DNA of 52,052 bases from Levilactobacillus angrenensis (GTDB lineage: Bacteria > Bacillota > Bacilli > Lactobacillales > Lactobacillaceae), in contig NZ_RHOB01000018.1 in NCBI RefSeq assembly GCF_003946085.1, positions 1 through 52,052 of the forward strand, written 5' to 3'. The notes beneath the pieces were generated by a model. The model saw nothing but the letters and a program-made list of their open reading frames with translations, made no database searches and had not been told where the DNA came from. Shown piece by piece: positions 23,331 through 31,631 of this stretch; the first letter of the stretch is position 1, and the number at the start of each line of letters is the position of its first letter. Made by a program: the position numbers and the translations under genes.

Positions 23331-25061
23331 CTACTTAAACGTCTCGTTGGTAAACGACTGGACAGTTCCGGTCTTGGCTTGCTTGTTGACGTTGGCGGTC
23401 AATTTGACTTGGTCGCCGGCCTTGAGTAACGCGGCCTTGGGGTAATCACCGGTGCCGACCGACCAGAGATAGTCGTTGCCCTTGATGGCAAATAGTACGC
23501 TTTGGCTACTGCCATTCGGGACGATGGCGACTCGGGAGACGATGCCGTTGACCTTGGTCAACTTGGTGGCGGTCGAACTAGCCGTGGAGCCAGCGGCCGC
23601 TAACTGAACGCGGTACTGATCGAGTGCTTGAGCGGCCGTGGTGGCGTACGCCTTGACACTTTGGTCAGCCGCCTTGATGTAGGCGTAGCTCCGGAAGGCC
23701 CCGGTGGAGTCGAGCAGTGAGACGACCCAGGTCGGCGTGCCGTCGATGTTGTACATGATGGGCATCGTCGCCGACCATTTCTGCGCGACATATTCCTTTT
23801 CGGCAATCTTCTTGGCGCCGTCACTGTCCATGACGCCGATATTTTTACCGGTGTAATACGTCAAGGTCCCGGTCCGCGCGTTGATCATGGAGTACCCCAT
23901 GGTCGAATCGGCGCTGGTCTTGGGTGAGGTGAAGTCGTTGAAGTACGAAATATTGCCGTGCTTGTCCGCGACTGGCGTAACGCCATCCTCGGTCCCATTG
24001 CTGTTGGGCAGCTTAACGCCGGTCTTGTTGAAGTAGGCGTTGAAGAAGCCGTTGCCGTAACGGCCGAAAATCTCATTCATTTCCGCGGCGGTCGACGAGG
24101 CGATGGATTCGTTGATAAACGCGGGTGCTCCGGCGGCGGTGTACAACTTTGTCGCGCCGGTCTTGGCGTTTAACACGACCACGTGGAGGCTGCGGTAGTT
24201 GATACGTTTAGACACGCCGCGGGCCTTGTAGACAGTTTGGATGAAGAAGGGTTCCCCCTGGTCGTTGACTTCCAGTTGTGGCTGGCCTTCTTGGACCCAG
24301 CTGGGGAAGCGGTTGTAAATGACTCGTTGGGCGTCGTCAAAGAGGTAGGCACTCGGCGTGTATTTCATGGCTTGCTTGACGAAATGCGGTTCGGCGTTGA
24401 CGTTGGTGGCGTCGATGGTGAAATACCCCGGCGTCACTCGCGCGCGTTGCCAGCGCCAAAAGCCGTCGAACTCGACCGGGGCGATATAGACGGTCTTGCC
24501 CTTGACCACTTGCGTCTGTAAGTCGCCCAGCTTGTAGTACGACGTGTTGGGCACCGTGCTCATGGCCTTGTTCATCTTGTTGCGGACGGTCTTGGGTGAA
24601 ATGGCGATGGGCGTGCTGTTCTTGTCCAACAACGGCGCCGTTTTGACCGTCTTGATGTGCAAGGAATTGTAGACGGCTTTGACGCCAAAACGCGTTTGCA
24701 GGGACCCGAACAGGCCTAAGACTACCAGTACGGCCAAGACGCCCACGGCAAGTTTCGTCCCAAAATTAATACGGGGTAAGTGGAAACTAAACGGCGAATT
24801 GCCCCGCCGCTCGACCTCGACTTTGGCCTGAGGACTGTTGAAAGCCAGTAGCGGCAGATAGAAAATGCCGTAGATCAGGTTCATCCCAATCAGACTGGCG
24901 GGCGTCTTGCTGGGGAGTGAGATGAAAACGATGCCTAACGCCACCAAATAAAAAATGACGTAGGTGCCGACCAGTAACCGCCAGCGCTCGGGCCGCTGAA
25001 TGCAGGCCAAAATGGTCATGCCCAGCGCGGTCAGGGTGCCGAATAGTGCAACTAAAAGCAT
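23331..25061 (-). CDS. Membrane protein with large extracytoplasmic domain, function unknown
   Basis: The 576-residue protein opens with three membrane helices (about 1-90), a short basic loop and a fourth helix (about 118-140). About 430 residues then face outside. The outer domain contains repeated YSMINARTGTLTYYTG and VVVLNAKTGATKLYT-like beta segments, suggesting two or three related beta-rich units, and ends in a small OB-like stretch. No catalytic motif is recognised. Start: ATG 25061 after AAGGAG; the longer frame to 25196 is proline-rich with no ribosome site and was rejected. It stands alone between terminators. Possible roles in cell envelope assembly or sensing are speculation. Confidence 0.8.
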   Translation of the reverse strand: MLLVALFGTLTALGMTILACIQRPERWRLLVGTYVIFYLVALGIVFISLPSKTPASLIGMNLIYGIFYLPLLAFNSPQAKVEVERRGNSPFSFHLPRINFGTKLAVGVLAVLVVLGLFGSLQTRFGVKAVYNSLHIKTVKTAPLLDKNSTPIAISPKTVRNKMNKAMSTVPNTSYYKLGDLQTQVVKGKTVYIAPVEFDGFWRWQRARVTPGYFTIDATNVNAEPHFVKQAMKYTPSAYLFDDAQRVIYNRFPSWVQEGQPQLEVNDQGEPFFIQTVYKARGVSKRINYRSLHVVVLNAKTGATKLYTAAGAPAFINESIASSTAAEMNEIFGRYGNGFFNAYFNKTGVKLPNSNGTEDGVTPVADKHGNISYFNDFTSPKTSADSTMGYSMINARTGTLTYYTGKNIGVMDSDGAKKIAEKEYVAQKWSATMPIMYNIDGTPTWVVSLLDSTGAFRSYAYIKAADQSVKAYATTAAQALDQYRVQLAAAGSTASSTATKLTKVNGIVSRVAIVPNGSSQSVLFAIKGNDYLWSVGTGDYPKAALLKAGDQVKLTANVNKQAKTGTVQSFTNETFK

Positions 25062-25207
25062 AGAATAACTCCTTCTTGGATTGACTGTGAAATGAAGCGC
25101 TATCCTTAGTTTACCGTAGTTAGCGGGTGGCGGATAGGGGACAATTGGAATTGGGTCGGTGATGAGGGTGGGATTATTTGCGGGGAGCGGGGGCACTTGG
25201 TCGACTT

Positions 25208-25238
25208 AAAAAGGACTGCAGGGGCACCGCAGTCCTTT
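25208..25238 (-). terminator. Terminator of the 30-residue peptide gene
   Basis: AAAGGACTGC pairs with GCAGTCCTTT (10 bp), followed on the minus strand by TTTTT. It separates the small gene from the membrane protein gene further left. Confidence 0.85.
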
Positions 25239-25281
25239 GTGTAAAATCTAAATAATTAGCCGCAACGGTTTCAATTTGAAA

Positions 25282-25374
25282 TTAGCCTTTAAACATAAAG
25301 ATTCCCCGTACAATTTCCGCACCAATCAAAACAATCATCGCTGACCAGGTAATTAATGTTGCCACGCTCCCCAT
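25282..25374 (-). CDS. 30-residue single-span membrane peptide
   Basis: The ATG at 25374 lies 8 nt after a full AAGGAGG site and encodes 30 residues beginning MGSVATLITWSAMIVLIG and ending FMFKG. One hydrophobic helix covers residues 4-28, interrupted by Glu and Arg (GAEIVRG), with a Lys near the C-terminus. The gene has a complete private unit: a TTGCGA/TACAAT promoter with 17-bp spacing and a strong terminator. This resembles small stress or regulator membrane proteins, or a type I toxin, but no antisense RNA promoter is evident. No family is recognised. Confidence 0.7.
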   Translation of the reverse strand: MGSVATLITWSAMIVLIGAEIVRGIFMFKG

Positions 25375-25412
25375 AATGCTGACCTCCTTGTGAATGCTTT
25401 AACTTCACCTTC

Positions 25413-25441
25413 ATTGTACGCTGAAGCCAATCTTATCGCAA
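25413..25441 (-). promoter_or_regulatory. Promoter of the 30-residue peptide gene
   Basis: On the minus strand TTGCGA (25436-25441) and TACAAT (25413-25418) are 17 bp apart. The start codon lies about 40 bp downstream. Confidence 0.75.
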
Positions 25442-25469
25442 TGGGTGCGCTTACATCAATGGCGCTTTT

Positions 25470-26318
25470 TTACGAATTGGTCACCTGAATCAAATCAGCA
25501 AAAGTGGCTAGCGGCATGCCAGGGATGATGCGTAGCCGTGAGAGGTTGTAGCGTCCTTGGGACAGTTGAGCCACGCCCTCTTGGGTAGTCAACGCCACGC
25601 GGTAACCGGCTTGTTTGGCCAGACGCCGAGTTGTTGGGTTCGCCCGCCCGGCCGGGTAGCACAGCATTTGGGTGTTCTGGTTGAGATGCTGGTCAAGCCA
25701 GCGTTTGGAATCGACCAGTTCTTGTTTCTGTTGCGTGGCCGTCAAGGCGTTCAAATCCAGGTGTTGAACCGTGTGGCTGGCAAAGTCGACGCGGCCCGTG
25801 GCCTTGAGGACTTGCATTTGGGCCAACGACAGGTGGTCGGATCTGTGGGTGAAGCCTGTGATGGCGTTGATGGTGACGTGTTGGTGGTTACGTTTAAGCG
25901 TCGGCAACAGTTTCTGATTGTCTTTGTAGGCGTCATCCAACGTGATCCAGACGACCTTCTTCTGTGGGACCGTGTTAGTGGTCAGCGCACGGATGGCCTG
26001 AGTCGTGGTCAACGTTTGGTAGTGATGGCGTTTTAAATAGTTCAGCTCGGCAACGGCCTGGTGCTGGGGCACGCGCAGTTGATTGCCGGTCGAGATGCTG
26101 TGATACATCAAGATAGGCAGCTGGAGCGGGTGCTTGAGTTTGACCCACGGGTGGGTGGGCTTGACCTCGGTGGCCGAGACGTCTTTTTTAGTCAGCCGGT
26201 TGTGAGTGGCTGGTGCCGTTCGAACGTTGGTGTGCCGCGATTGTGTGACCATGACCGCACCTAAGATCATGATGACCAGCGCGAAACAGCCCGCCAGCAG
26301 TCCCCATTTTCGTTTCAT
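25470..26318 (-). CDS. Polysaccharide deacetylase family protein (NodB domain), membrane-anchored
   Basis: The 282-residue protein has an N-terminal signal anchor (WGLLAGCFALVIMILGAVMV, 5-24), a basic linker, then LPILMYHSIS (about 70) and the NodB domain. The metal site is WITLDDAY (Asp-Asp near 127; canonical TFDDG has Leu and Ala here) and SHTVQHLD (His pair about 180-184). MLCYPAGRAN stands in place of the usual RxPxG loop. It probably removes N-acetyl or O-acetyl groups from a cell-wall or exopolysaccharide; the altered motif 1 leaves activity likely but not certain. It is transcribed alone, with a short gap before the recombinase-like gene. Confidence 0.85.
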   Translation of the reverse strand: MKRKWGLLAGCFALVIMILGAVMVTQSRHTNVRTAPATHNRLTKKDVSATEVKPTHPWVKLKHPLQLPILMYHSISTGNQLRVPQHQAVAELNYLKRHHYQTLTTTQAIRALTTNTVPQKKVVWITLDDAYKDNQKLLPTLKRNHQHVTINAITGFTHRSDHLSLAQMQVLKATGRVDFASHTVQHLDLNALTATQQKQELVDSKRWLDQHLNQNTQMLCYPAGRANPTTRRLAKQAGYRVALTTQEGVAQLSQGRYNLSRLRIIPGMPLATFADLIQVTNS

Positions 26319-26381
26319 CGTGATTCCCCCAAAAGATAGTCTTAACTATAGTATAAGGGGGTTAAACGAAAAAACCATAAA

Positions 26382-27206
26382 TTAGTCAGCCCGCTGGCTT
26401 AATCGCCGGTAGTAGTCGATGGAATCCGGTGGCAAATGAAGCGCCGAAATGACTTCACGGTCGGTTTCCTGCGGGTGGCGTCGGAGATAGTTAACTAAAT
26501 AACCTTGGTAGAGGACGGTCGGGCTGAGAGCAAAGCCAGTGACGGCCTCATCGGGGCGCAAATACTTGTGCAATCCCGGCAATGTCAAATGGGGATCGGC
26601 CGCGGCCCGTTGTTTTAAGAACCAGTCGTCACACTGAAAACGCAACTGGAGTGGCCGAACAAATTCGCGGAATTCCTGCAAAAAGGTTTGTGCGCTGGCC
26701 GACCAGTTAGCGGTGGTCAATTGCGCGGTCACGCCAGGCTTCAGGAAGCTTTGTACCGGATAGCCGTGCGCCACCAGCAACAGGGTCAAGCGTGTGTAAA
26801 CGTGAAGGCGCCGGTCGGCCAAAAGGTCATCGAGGTGGTCCACCCAGCGGTAGTTCAACGGCTGGGCCGCCTCTTTGGGCTTGCTTTTCAGGTCCAATGT
26901 CGGTAGGTAGGGTGTCCAGTTGTGGGAGAACAGAAATTTAAAATAGACGTTCAGGTGCGACAACACCTTGTTGTAGGTCTGGTTTTGAATCTGTCGGGCG
27001 TCGACTAACATGGCCAGGTACTGCTCAACGTCTTGCGTTTGTAGCTGATTGACCCGGTGCTCACGCTGGTAAGTCGGATTGAAGTTTTCTAAGTACTGAA
27101 AGAAGTCCTTCAACGTTGCCGTGTACTCGTCACGCGTGGCCGCGGCCATGGAGCGCTGGGCCAGCTGCCGGTTGAAGGCGTCTTGGTAGGGATAGGCTAA
27201 CGGCAT
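26382..27206 (-). CDS. Tyrosine-recombinase-like protein lacking the catalytic set
   Basis: Residues 10-100 of 274 form a SAM-like core-binding domain (TRDEYTATLKDFFQYLENFN; NKVLSHLNVYFKFLFSHNW), as in XerC/D and phage integrases. The rest follows the fold of the catalytic domain but the active-site residues are absent. The box I region reads LLLVAHGYPVQSF instead of TGLR, no HxxR is present, and only a C-terminal Tyr pair (SIDYYRRL) remains. The ORF is intact with a clean end, so it has probably been kept as a DNA-binding or structural protein rather than decaying. No att site or phage genes are nearby. Confidence 0.65.
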   Translation of the reverse strand: MPLAYPYQDAFNRQLAQRSMAAATRDEYTATLKDFFQYLENFNPTYQREHRVNQLQTQDVEQYLAMLVDARQIQNQTYNKVLSHLNVYFKFLFSHNWTPYLPTLDLKSKPKEAAQPLNYRWVDHLDDLLADRRLHVYTRLTLLLVAHGYPVQSFLKPGVTAQLTTANWSASAQTFLQEFREFVRPLQLRFQCDDWFLKQRAAADPHLTLPGLHKYLRPDEAVTGFALSPTVLYQGYLVNYLRRHPQETDREVISALHLPPDSIDYYRRLSQRAD

Positions 27207-27266
27207 CGAATCGCCTCACTTTCTAAAAATTACTTTAACCACAGTATAGCACGGGAAACACACTAG

Positions 27267-27489
27267 CTGGCCGCCTGCCGTTCGCCAACTAGGGGCTGGA
27301 ACGCGGCGGGCGGAAACAAAAAACGAATCTGGCTAAATTTGCCAGATCCGGTTAGGGTTAAAAATTATTTCGGCTGTCTAGTGCTCACGAATCGACTATA
27401 TGCCGGTAGCGAGAGCCTCAAGATCAGGAGGGAGACAACGGCTAAACCAATAGTCGTTGACAACCGCTAGCGAACGGTAAGGCGGCCAG
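27267..27489. repeat. Inverted tips of the module 1 element flanking a 180-bp spacer
   Basis: CTGGCCGCCTGCCGTTCG (27267-27284) and CGAACGGTAAGGCGGCCAG (27471-27489) are inverted copies of the outer end of module 1. The left tip continues as CCAACTAGGGGCTGGAACGC, close to copy B. Between them lie the adenosine deaminase terminator and AT-richer DNA with no gene. It could be a mobile unit with terminal inverted repeats, or two independent tips. Confidence 0.6.
27316..27347 (-). terminator. Probable terminator of the adenosine deaminase gene
   Basis: ATCTGGC (27327-27333) pairs with GCCAGAT (27341-27347). Read on the minus strand it is followed by TTCG and a T run. It lies about 180 bp past the stop codon, inside the inverted-tip element. 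Confidence 0.6.
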
Positions 27490-27524
27490 CACACACACCG
27501 TTGCCCATACCGCCAGCCTGGTAG

Positions 27525-28562
27525 TTAAGCCGTCACAGTTTCCGCTGCTTGGACTTTGGCGCGGAGCTGGGCTTTTTGTGCTTCCGGAATAAATGCCCCA
27601 TCAATCGCGTTCAACGTCAGCTTCTTCAACAAGGACCAATCCAACCCGAACTGGTCGTGCATCTTCATGATTTCACTGGTCAGCGTCACGTCGGACACGG
27701 TGCGGTCGTCGGTGTTTAAGGTGACCTTCAAGCCGGCACTCAAAAATTCGGCCAGCGGGAAGTTGGCGTAGCCGTCAACGGCCTTAGTCTGAACGTTGCT
27801 GGTCGGGCACATTTCAATCGTTGCGCCAGCGCGTTTGGCTTGAGCAATCGTGGCCGGAAAGCCGCTCATGTGGACGCCGTGGCCGATGCGCTTGGCTCCC
27901 AGGGTCAAGGAGACCGCCACGTTGTCGACGGGGCCAGCTTCACCGGCGTGCAGGGTAAATGGCAAGCCCGTGGCCAGGCCGGCTTTGACGGCAGGCGCCA
28001 GGTCGATGGCTGGGTGATTGTATTCGTCACCAGCGAAATCGAGGCCGACTACGCCTTGATCAGCGAACTCAGCGGCCGTTTGGAAGACGTTGATGCATTC
28101 GTCTAACGGCCGGTCCCGCATGGCACAAACGATGGCGTTGACGGGAATCCCGAATTCCTTTGTTCCGGCGTGCAGGCCGTCCAGCAAGGCGGCAATGACC
28201 TCTTTGACTGACAAGCCCTGAGCAGTCGAAATCTGCGGGGCAAAACGGGCTTCCAAATAGATCAGGCCATCCTTGGCGGCAGTGGCGACCATGTCGCGAC
28301 CGGCGATACGCAACTGTTCGGGCGTCTGCATCAGGTCGGTCACGATTTGGAAACGCTGGAGGTACTGAATCAGACTATCAGTCTCCAACGGCGCACTGGT
28401 CAGGTTATGTAAGTCCGCGTCGCTAGCGGGTAGCTCGGCCCCCGTGACGGCAGCCATTTGCCGCAGAGCTGCCAGGGACAGTGAACCGTCCAGATGGCAG
28501 TGCAACTCGACCTTGGGATAGCGTTGGACATTTTCTTTAGTAAAAGGTTTAACGTGGGACAT
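27525..28562 (-). CDS. add: Adenosine deaminase
   Basis: The 345-residue zinc enzyme converts adenosine to inosine in purine salvage. Motifs are His21-Cys-His23 in VELHCHLDGSL, the catalytic Glu in LHAGEAG (about 213), GHGVHM (about 236), CPTSN (about 261) and the metal Asp in LNTDDR, where most family members have NTDDP. Start: ATG 28562 rather than GTG 28565, 7 nt after GGAGGAG. It is a single-gene unit with a 600-bp intergenic region upstream. Confidence 0.92.
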   Translation of the reverse strand: MSHVKPFTKENVQRYPKVELHCHLDGSLSLAALRQMAAVTGAELPASDADLHNLTSAPLETDSLIQYLQRFQIVTDLMQTPEQLRIAGRDMVATAAKDGLIYLEARFAPQISTAQGLSVKEVIAALLDGLHAGTKEFGIPVNAIVCAMRDRPLDECINVFQTAAEFADQGVVGLDFAGDEYNHPAIDLAPAVKAGLATGLPFTLHAGEAGPVDNVAVSLTLGAKRIGHGVHMSGFPATIAQAKRAGATIEMCPTSNVQTKAVDGYANFPLAEFLSAGLKVTLNTDDRTVSDVTLTSEIMKMHDQFGLDWSLLKKLTLNAIDGAFIPEAQKAQLRAKVQAAETVTA

Positions 28563-28839
28563 CACGGAACTCCTCCTTCAATGATTAGCTTCCTCTTAGT
28601 ATACCATGTAAGCGCTTAATTCTCAGTGAAAATTTTCCTCAGCCGGATGGTCCAGTCCAAAAACTAGCGGTTGGGTCGGTCACCTTACCAAGCTAGCAGA
28701 TGACAGGTGTCCGGCCAAAAATAAATTCGGCAGATTAGCAGAAGCTCCGGCACGCGATTTATGGTCCCCCGTAGAATAATTAGGGGGTGATATTTAGGCC
28801 TAATCGTGCTAATATGTAGGCTTAGCTGGCACGAGCGAC

Positions 28840-28904
28840 TTCCCCGGGTTGCCCCATTTAGTGGTTAGTTATCTGACTTTACGCGGGCAACTTAATCCGG
28901 GGAA
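28840..28904 (+). other. Two-part GC-rich hairpin of unknown role
   Basis: TTCCCCGG (28840-28847) pairs with CCGGGGAA (28897-28904). The directly adjoining GTTGCCC (28848-28854) pairs with GGGCAAC (28885-28891), with a 5-nt bulge TTAAT on the 3' side and a 30-nt loop. It lies upstream of the apparent oatA promoter, so it may belong to a separate small transcript or be a protein-binding site. The gap 28566-28839 holds no gene that I can see. Confidence 0.5.
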
Positions 28905-28955
28905 AAGATGACAAAGATGTCAAATTTTACATTTTGTGAAATTCGCGTAAAATCA

Positions 28956-28984
28956 TTGTTTCGGTCGGGCAAACATTATATGAT
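28956..28984 (+). promoter_or_regulatory. Probable oatA promoter
   Basis: TTGTTT (28956-28961) and TATGAT (28979-28984) have 17-bp spacing. Transcription from here gives a leader of about 190 nt, with a CCGTCA/TGACGG hairpin near 29028-29045 and a terminator-like hairpin just before the ribosome site. Confidence 0.55.
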
Positions 28985-29137
28985 TAGTTTAATTAAAACG
29001 AGGCATTCCTGGGTAGTTCTGGACTGAACCGCCGTCATGAATTGACGGTTTACAAGTAAATTACCGTTTCACATATCAATAGTCTAGACAATTAGAGCAA
29101 CTTAATCACTTGGCGTACCACCATTTGGGGGAGTATG

Positions 29138-29163
29138 ACCAGTCTGACAGTTACTGGTTTTTT
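29138..29163 (+). terminator. Terminator-like hairpin in the oatA leader
   Basis: ACCAGT (29138-29143) pairs with ACTGGT (29153-29158), immediately followed by six T residues (29158-29163) and then the AGGAG site at 29171. A 6-bp stem plus T run at this position suggests transcription attenuation. The stem is short, so it may only pause RNA polymerase. No known riboswitch or T-box consensus was found upstream. Confidence 0.45.
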
Positions 29164-29183
29164 GAAGAGAAGGAGCAATGAAC

Positions 29184-31127
29184 ATGGATCAATCTTACAC
29201 GCGGGTCTCGCGAGAATTTATTCGCGCCCAGCGCGCGGGCAAACGGCGGTACATAACCGGATTCGATGGTATTCGGACCTTAGCCGTTTTGGGGGTCATT
29301 ATTTACCATCTGGCACCATCGACGCTACAGGGTGGGTATTTGGGTGTCCCGATTTTCTTTGTGGTGTCGGGCTACCTGATCACTTATTTGTTGATTCAAG
29401 AGTGGGATTCGACCCACAGCATCAACATCCTGGGCTTCTATGGCCGCCGATTGAAACGCCTGTATCCGGCGCTGGTCACGATGCTACTCGGGACCACGGC
29501 TTACATTACCTTGTTTCAGCGCAACCTGTTGGCCAATATTCGGGGGACCGTCTTGACCAATATGATTTACGGCTATAATTGGTTTGAAATCAAACACGGG
29601 CAGTCATACTTCGACCGGTTCAGCGGCGAGTCGCCGTTTACCCACCTCTGGTCGCTGTCAATTGAAGGGCAGTTCTATCTGGTCTGGCCGTTCGTGGTCT
29701 TGGCTTTACTGCTGTTCTTGCGTAAACGGGCGCGAGCAGCCGCCATCCTGTTGGGCATCGCGATTTTCTCGGCAATTCTGATGGCCATCTTGTATGACCC
29801 CGCCAATACCAACCGGGTCTACTATGGAACCGATACGCGGATGTTTGCGATTCTGATTGGTACGGCGATGGCCTTCCTGTGGCCGGCGCATAAGCTCAAC
29901 GCCAACGTGACGCCGGCGCACCGCTTGATCCTAGACATCGCCGGGGGCCTTTCGCTCCTGACGCTGGTTTACATGTTCTTTACCATGAACGGCCAAGCGG
30001 CCAGCACGTATCGTGGCGGGATGTTCTGGTTCACGGTACTTTCCGGGATTTTAGTCGGTACCGTGGCCCATCCGGGGAGTGACCTGAACCGGGTCTTGAG
30101 TAACCCCATCTTCAGTTACGTAGGCCAACGCAGTTACGGCATTTACCTGTACCAATTTCCGGTCATGATTTTCTATGAATCACGCATCAACATCGGCAAT
30201 CATCCGCTGTTCAACTCGTTGGTGGAAGTGGCCTTGATTATGCTGGTCACGGAAGTCAGCTACCGCTGGATCGAAAATCCGCTGCGGCATTACCACTACG
30301 GCCAGCTGACCAACGACGTGCGGACCTACCTGCAACAACCGGGGGCCCACCGGCTGGCCAATAGTCTGGGAGTCGTAGCCGCCCTGTTGTTCGGTTTGAC
30401 GGCAGTCGGCTTCGTCCAACAACCCGCTGCGGCCAAGCCTACCGCATTGCAGCAGACGATTACGGCGCGGCAAGCAGCAGCGAAGAAGAAAAACGAAGCG
30501 GCAGCCAAGAAACAAAAGGCTTTGGCTAAGCAAGCTTCTAAGCTTAAGCATGACAAGGCAGTGGCCTTTTCGAAAATGTCCGCCGCCAACCAGAAGACGG
30601 CTAAGTATTACTTCTTGACGGCTGATGAGCTGTTGACCAGTCAACAAACGCCGCTGACGGCTGTCGGTGATTCCGTCTTACTGGATGACTCGGGCGACCT
30701 GCAGAAGATCTTCCCAGGTGCCGTCGTCGATGGTGCGGTTGGCCGTCAAGCCGATGCGGTACCGGGCATCTTGAATAGTTTGAGCCAACGTGGTCAGTTG
30801 GCCAAGAATGTCTTGATTAACATTGGGACCAACGGCTACGTGACACCGGATCAGGCGGACCAAATCGTCCACGCCATCGGTCCGGATCACCAGATTTTCT
30901 GGGTCACGGCCCACGTGCCAACGCGTGAATGGCAAAATTCCGTCAACAGTCGGATTGCCAAGACTGCGGACAAGTACAAAAACGTCCACGTGATTGACTG
31001 GTACGCTAAGGCCAAGAATCACACGAGCTGGTTCGTCAGCGACCACGTGCACCCGAACGACCACGGGAACCGCTACTATACGTCGCTGATTGCCAAGAGC
31101 ATTTATCAGCAGACTCACAAACATTAA
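29184..31127 (+). CDS. oatA: Peptidoglycan O-acetyltransferase OatA-like (acyltransferase-3 plus SGNH domain)
   Basis: The 647-residue protein has an N-terminal acyltransferase-3 domain of about 10-11 helices (ITGFDGIRTLAVLGVIIYHL at about 24-43; GQRSYGIYLYQFPVMIFY). A Lys/Ala-rich linker (about 410-455) and an extracytoplasmic SGNH domain follow. The SGNH blocks are GDSVLLDDS (block I), GAVGRQ, IGTNGYV and DHVHPNDHG (catalytic Asp-His). The enzyme would acetylate MurNAc or GlcNAc of peptidoglycan (lysozyme resistance) or teichoic/exopolysaccharide sugars; OatA is the closest match in layout. ATG 29184 is 8 nt from AGGAG; ATG 29178 is only 2 nt away. Confidence 0.88.
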   Translation: MDQSYTRVSREFIRAQRAGKRRYITGFDGIRTLAVLGVIIYHLAPSTLQGGYLGVPIFFVVSGYLITYLLIQEWDSTHSINILGFYGRRLKRLYPALVTMLLGTTAYITLFQRNLLANIRGTVLTNMIYGYNWFEIKHGQSYFDRFSGESPFTHLWSLSIEGQFYLVWPFVVLALLLFLRKRARAAAILLGIAIFSAILMAILYDPANTNRVYYGTDTRMFAILIGTAMAFLWPAHKLNANVTPAHRLILDIAGGLSLLTLVYMFFTMNGQAASTYRGGMFWFTVLSGILVGTVAHPGSDLNRVLSNPIFSYVGQRSYGIYLYQFPVMIFYESRINIGNHPLFNSLVEVALIMLVTEVSYRWIENPLRHYHYGQLTNDVRTYLQQPGAHRLANSLGVVAALLFGLTAVGFVQQPAAAKPTALQQTITARQAAAKKKNEAAAKKQKALAKQASKLKHDKAVAFSKMSAANQKTAKYYFLTADELLTSQQTPLTAVGDSVLLDDSGDLQKIFPGAVVDGAVGRQADAVPGILNSLSQRGQLAKNVLINIGTNGYVTPDQADQIVHAIGPDHQIFWVTAHVPTREWQNSVNSRIAKTADKYKNVHVIDWYAKAKNHTSWFVSDHVHPNDHGNRYYTSLIAKSIYQQTHKH

Positions 31128-31130
31128 ACG

Positions 31131-31178
31131 AAAACGGATTGTCGCTTCCTAGGATGGGAAGGGCAATCCGTTTTTTTT
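31131..31178 (+). terminator. Intrinsic terminator of oatA
   Basis: ACGGATTG pairs with CAATCCGT and CTTCC with GGGAAG, followed by eight T residues. Confidence 0.9.
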
Positions 31179-31237
31179 CTAGCAAAATGGTTACCGCCAC
31201 TCGCCTCATCATAGTCATCTGATTAGGATCAGTTGCG

Positions 31238-31486
31238 TTAGATGAGCCAACTTCAGCGTTAGATCCAATTTCAGAAGCAGAAATATATGAGCACTTCGAT
31301 AGCCTTGTAAAAGGGAAGACAGCTATATATATTTCTCACAGAATGAGTTCCACACATTTTAGCTCGCGTATACTAGTTATTAACAATGGAAAAATTGTTG
31401 AAAGTGGGGATCACCAAATGTTAATGAAAGAAAGGGGACTGTATTATAAAATGTATTCAGAGCAAGCTAAATACTACCTGAAATAA
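31238..31486 (+). pseudogene. 3' remnant of a peptide-export ABC transporter ATPase gene
   Basis: An open frame without a start encodes about 82 residues: LDEPTSALDPISEAEIYEHF ... IYISHRMSSTHFSSRILVIN, then NGKIVESGDHQMLM, ending in TAA. Walker B, D-loop and the switch His are all present. The wording matches ATPase domains of bacteriocin, lantibiotic or peptide-processing exporters. The Walker A and membrane parts are missing, so it is a dead fragment. The DNA is clearly more AT-rich than the flanking oatA gene, so it was acquired, then truncated, possibly with the adjacent IS30 copy involved. Confidence 0.8.
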
Positions 31487-31631
31487 AAACTCATGCTTGG
31501 AAATTGAGAGATAAAGAATAAACGCAATTCTGGAAATTTTTTGATCGCCGCAAATTGCAAGAACAAGTTAGCCACTGAGGCCAAATACTGATACCAAGGG
31601 GTTCTCAGGGGCTTGGAGAGGAGCGATACGC

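Noticed and set aside
29101-29170. T-box or known riboswitch in front of oatA
   Set aside because: No T-box core (TGGNACCGCG) in the right orientation and no known aptamer pattern. Only the terminator-like hairpin is supported.
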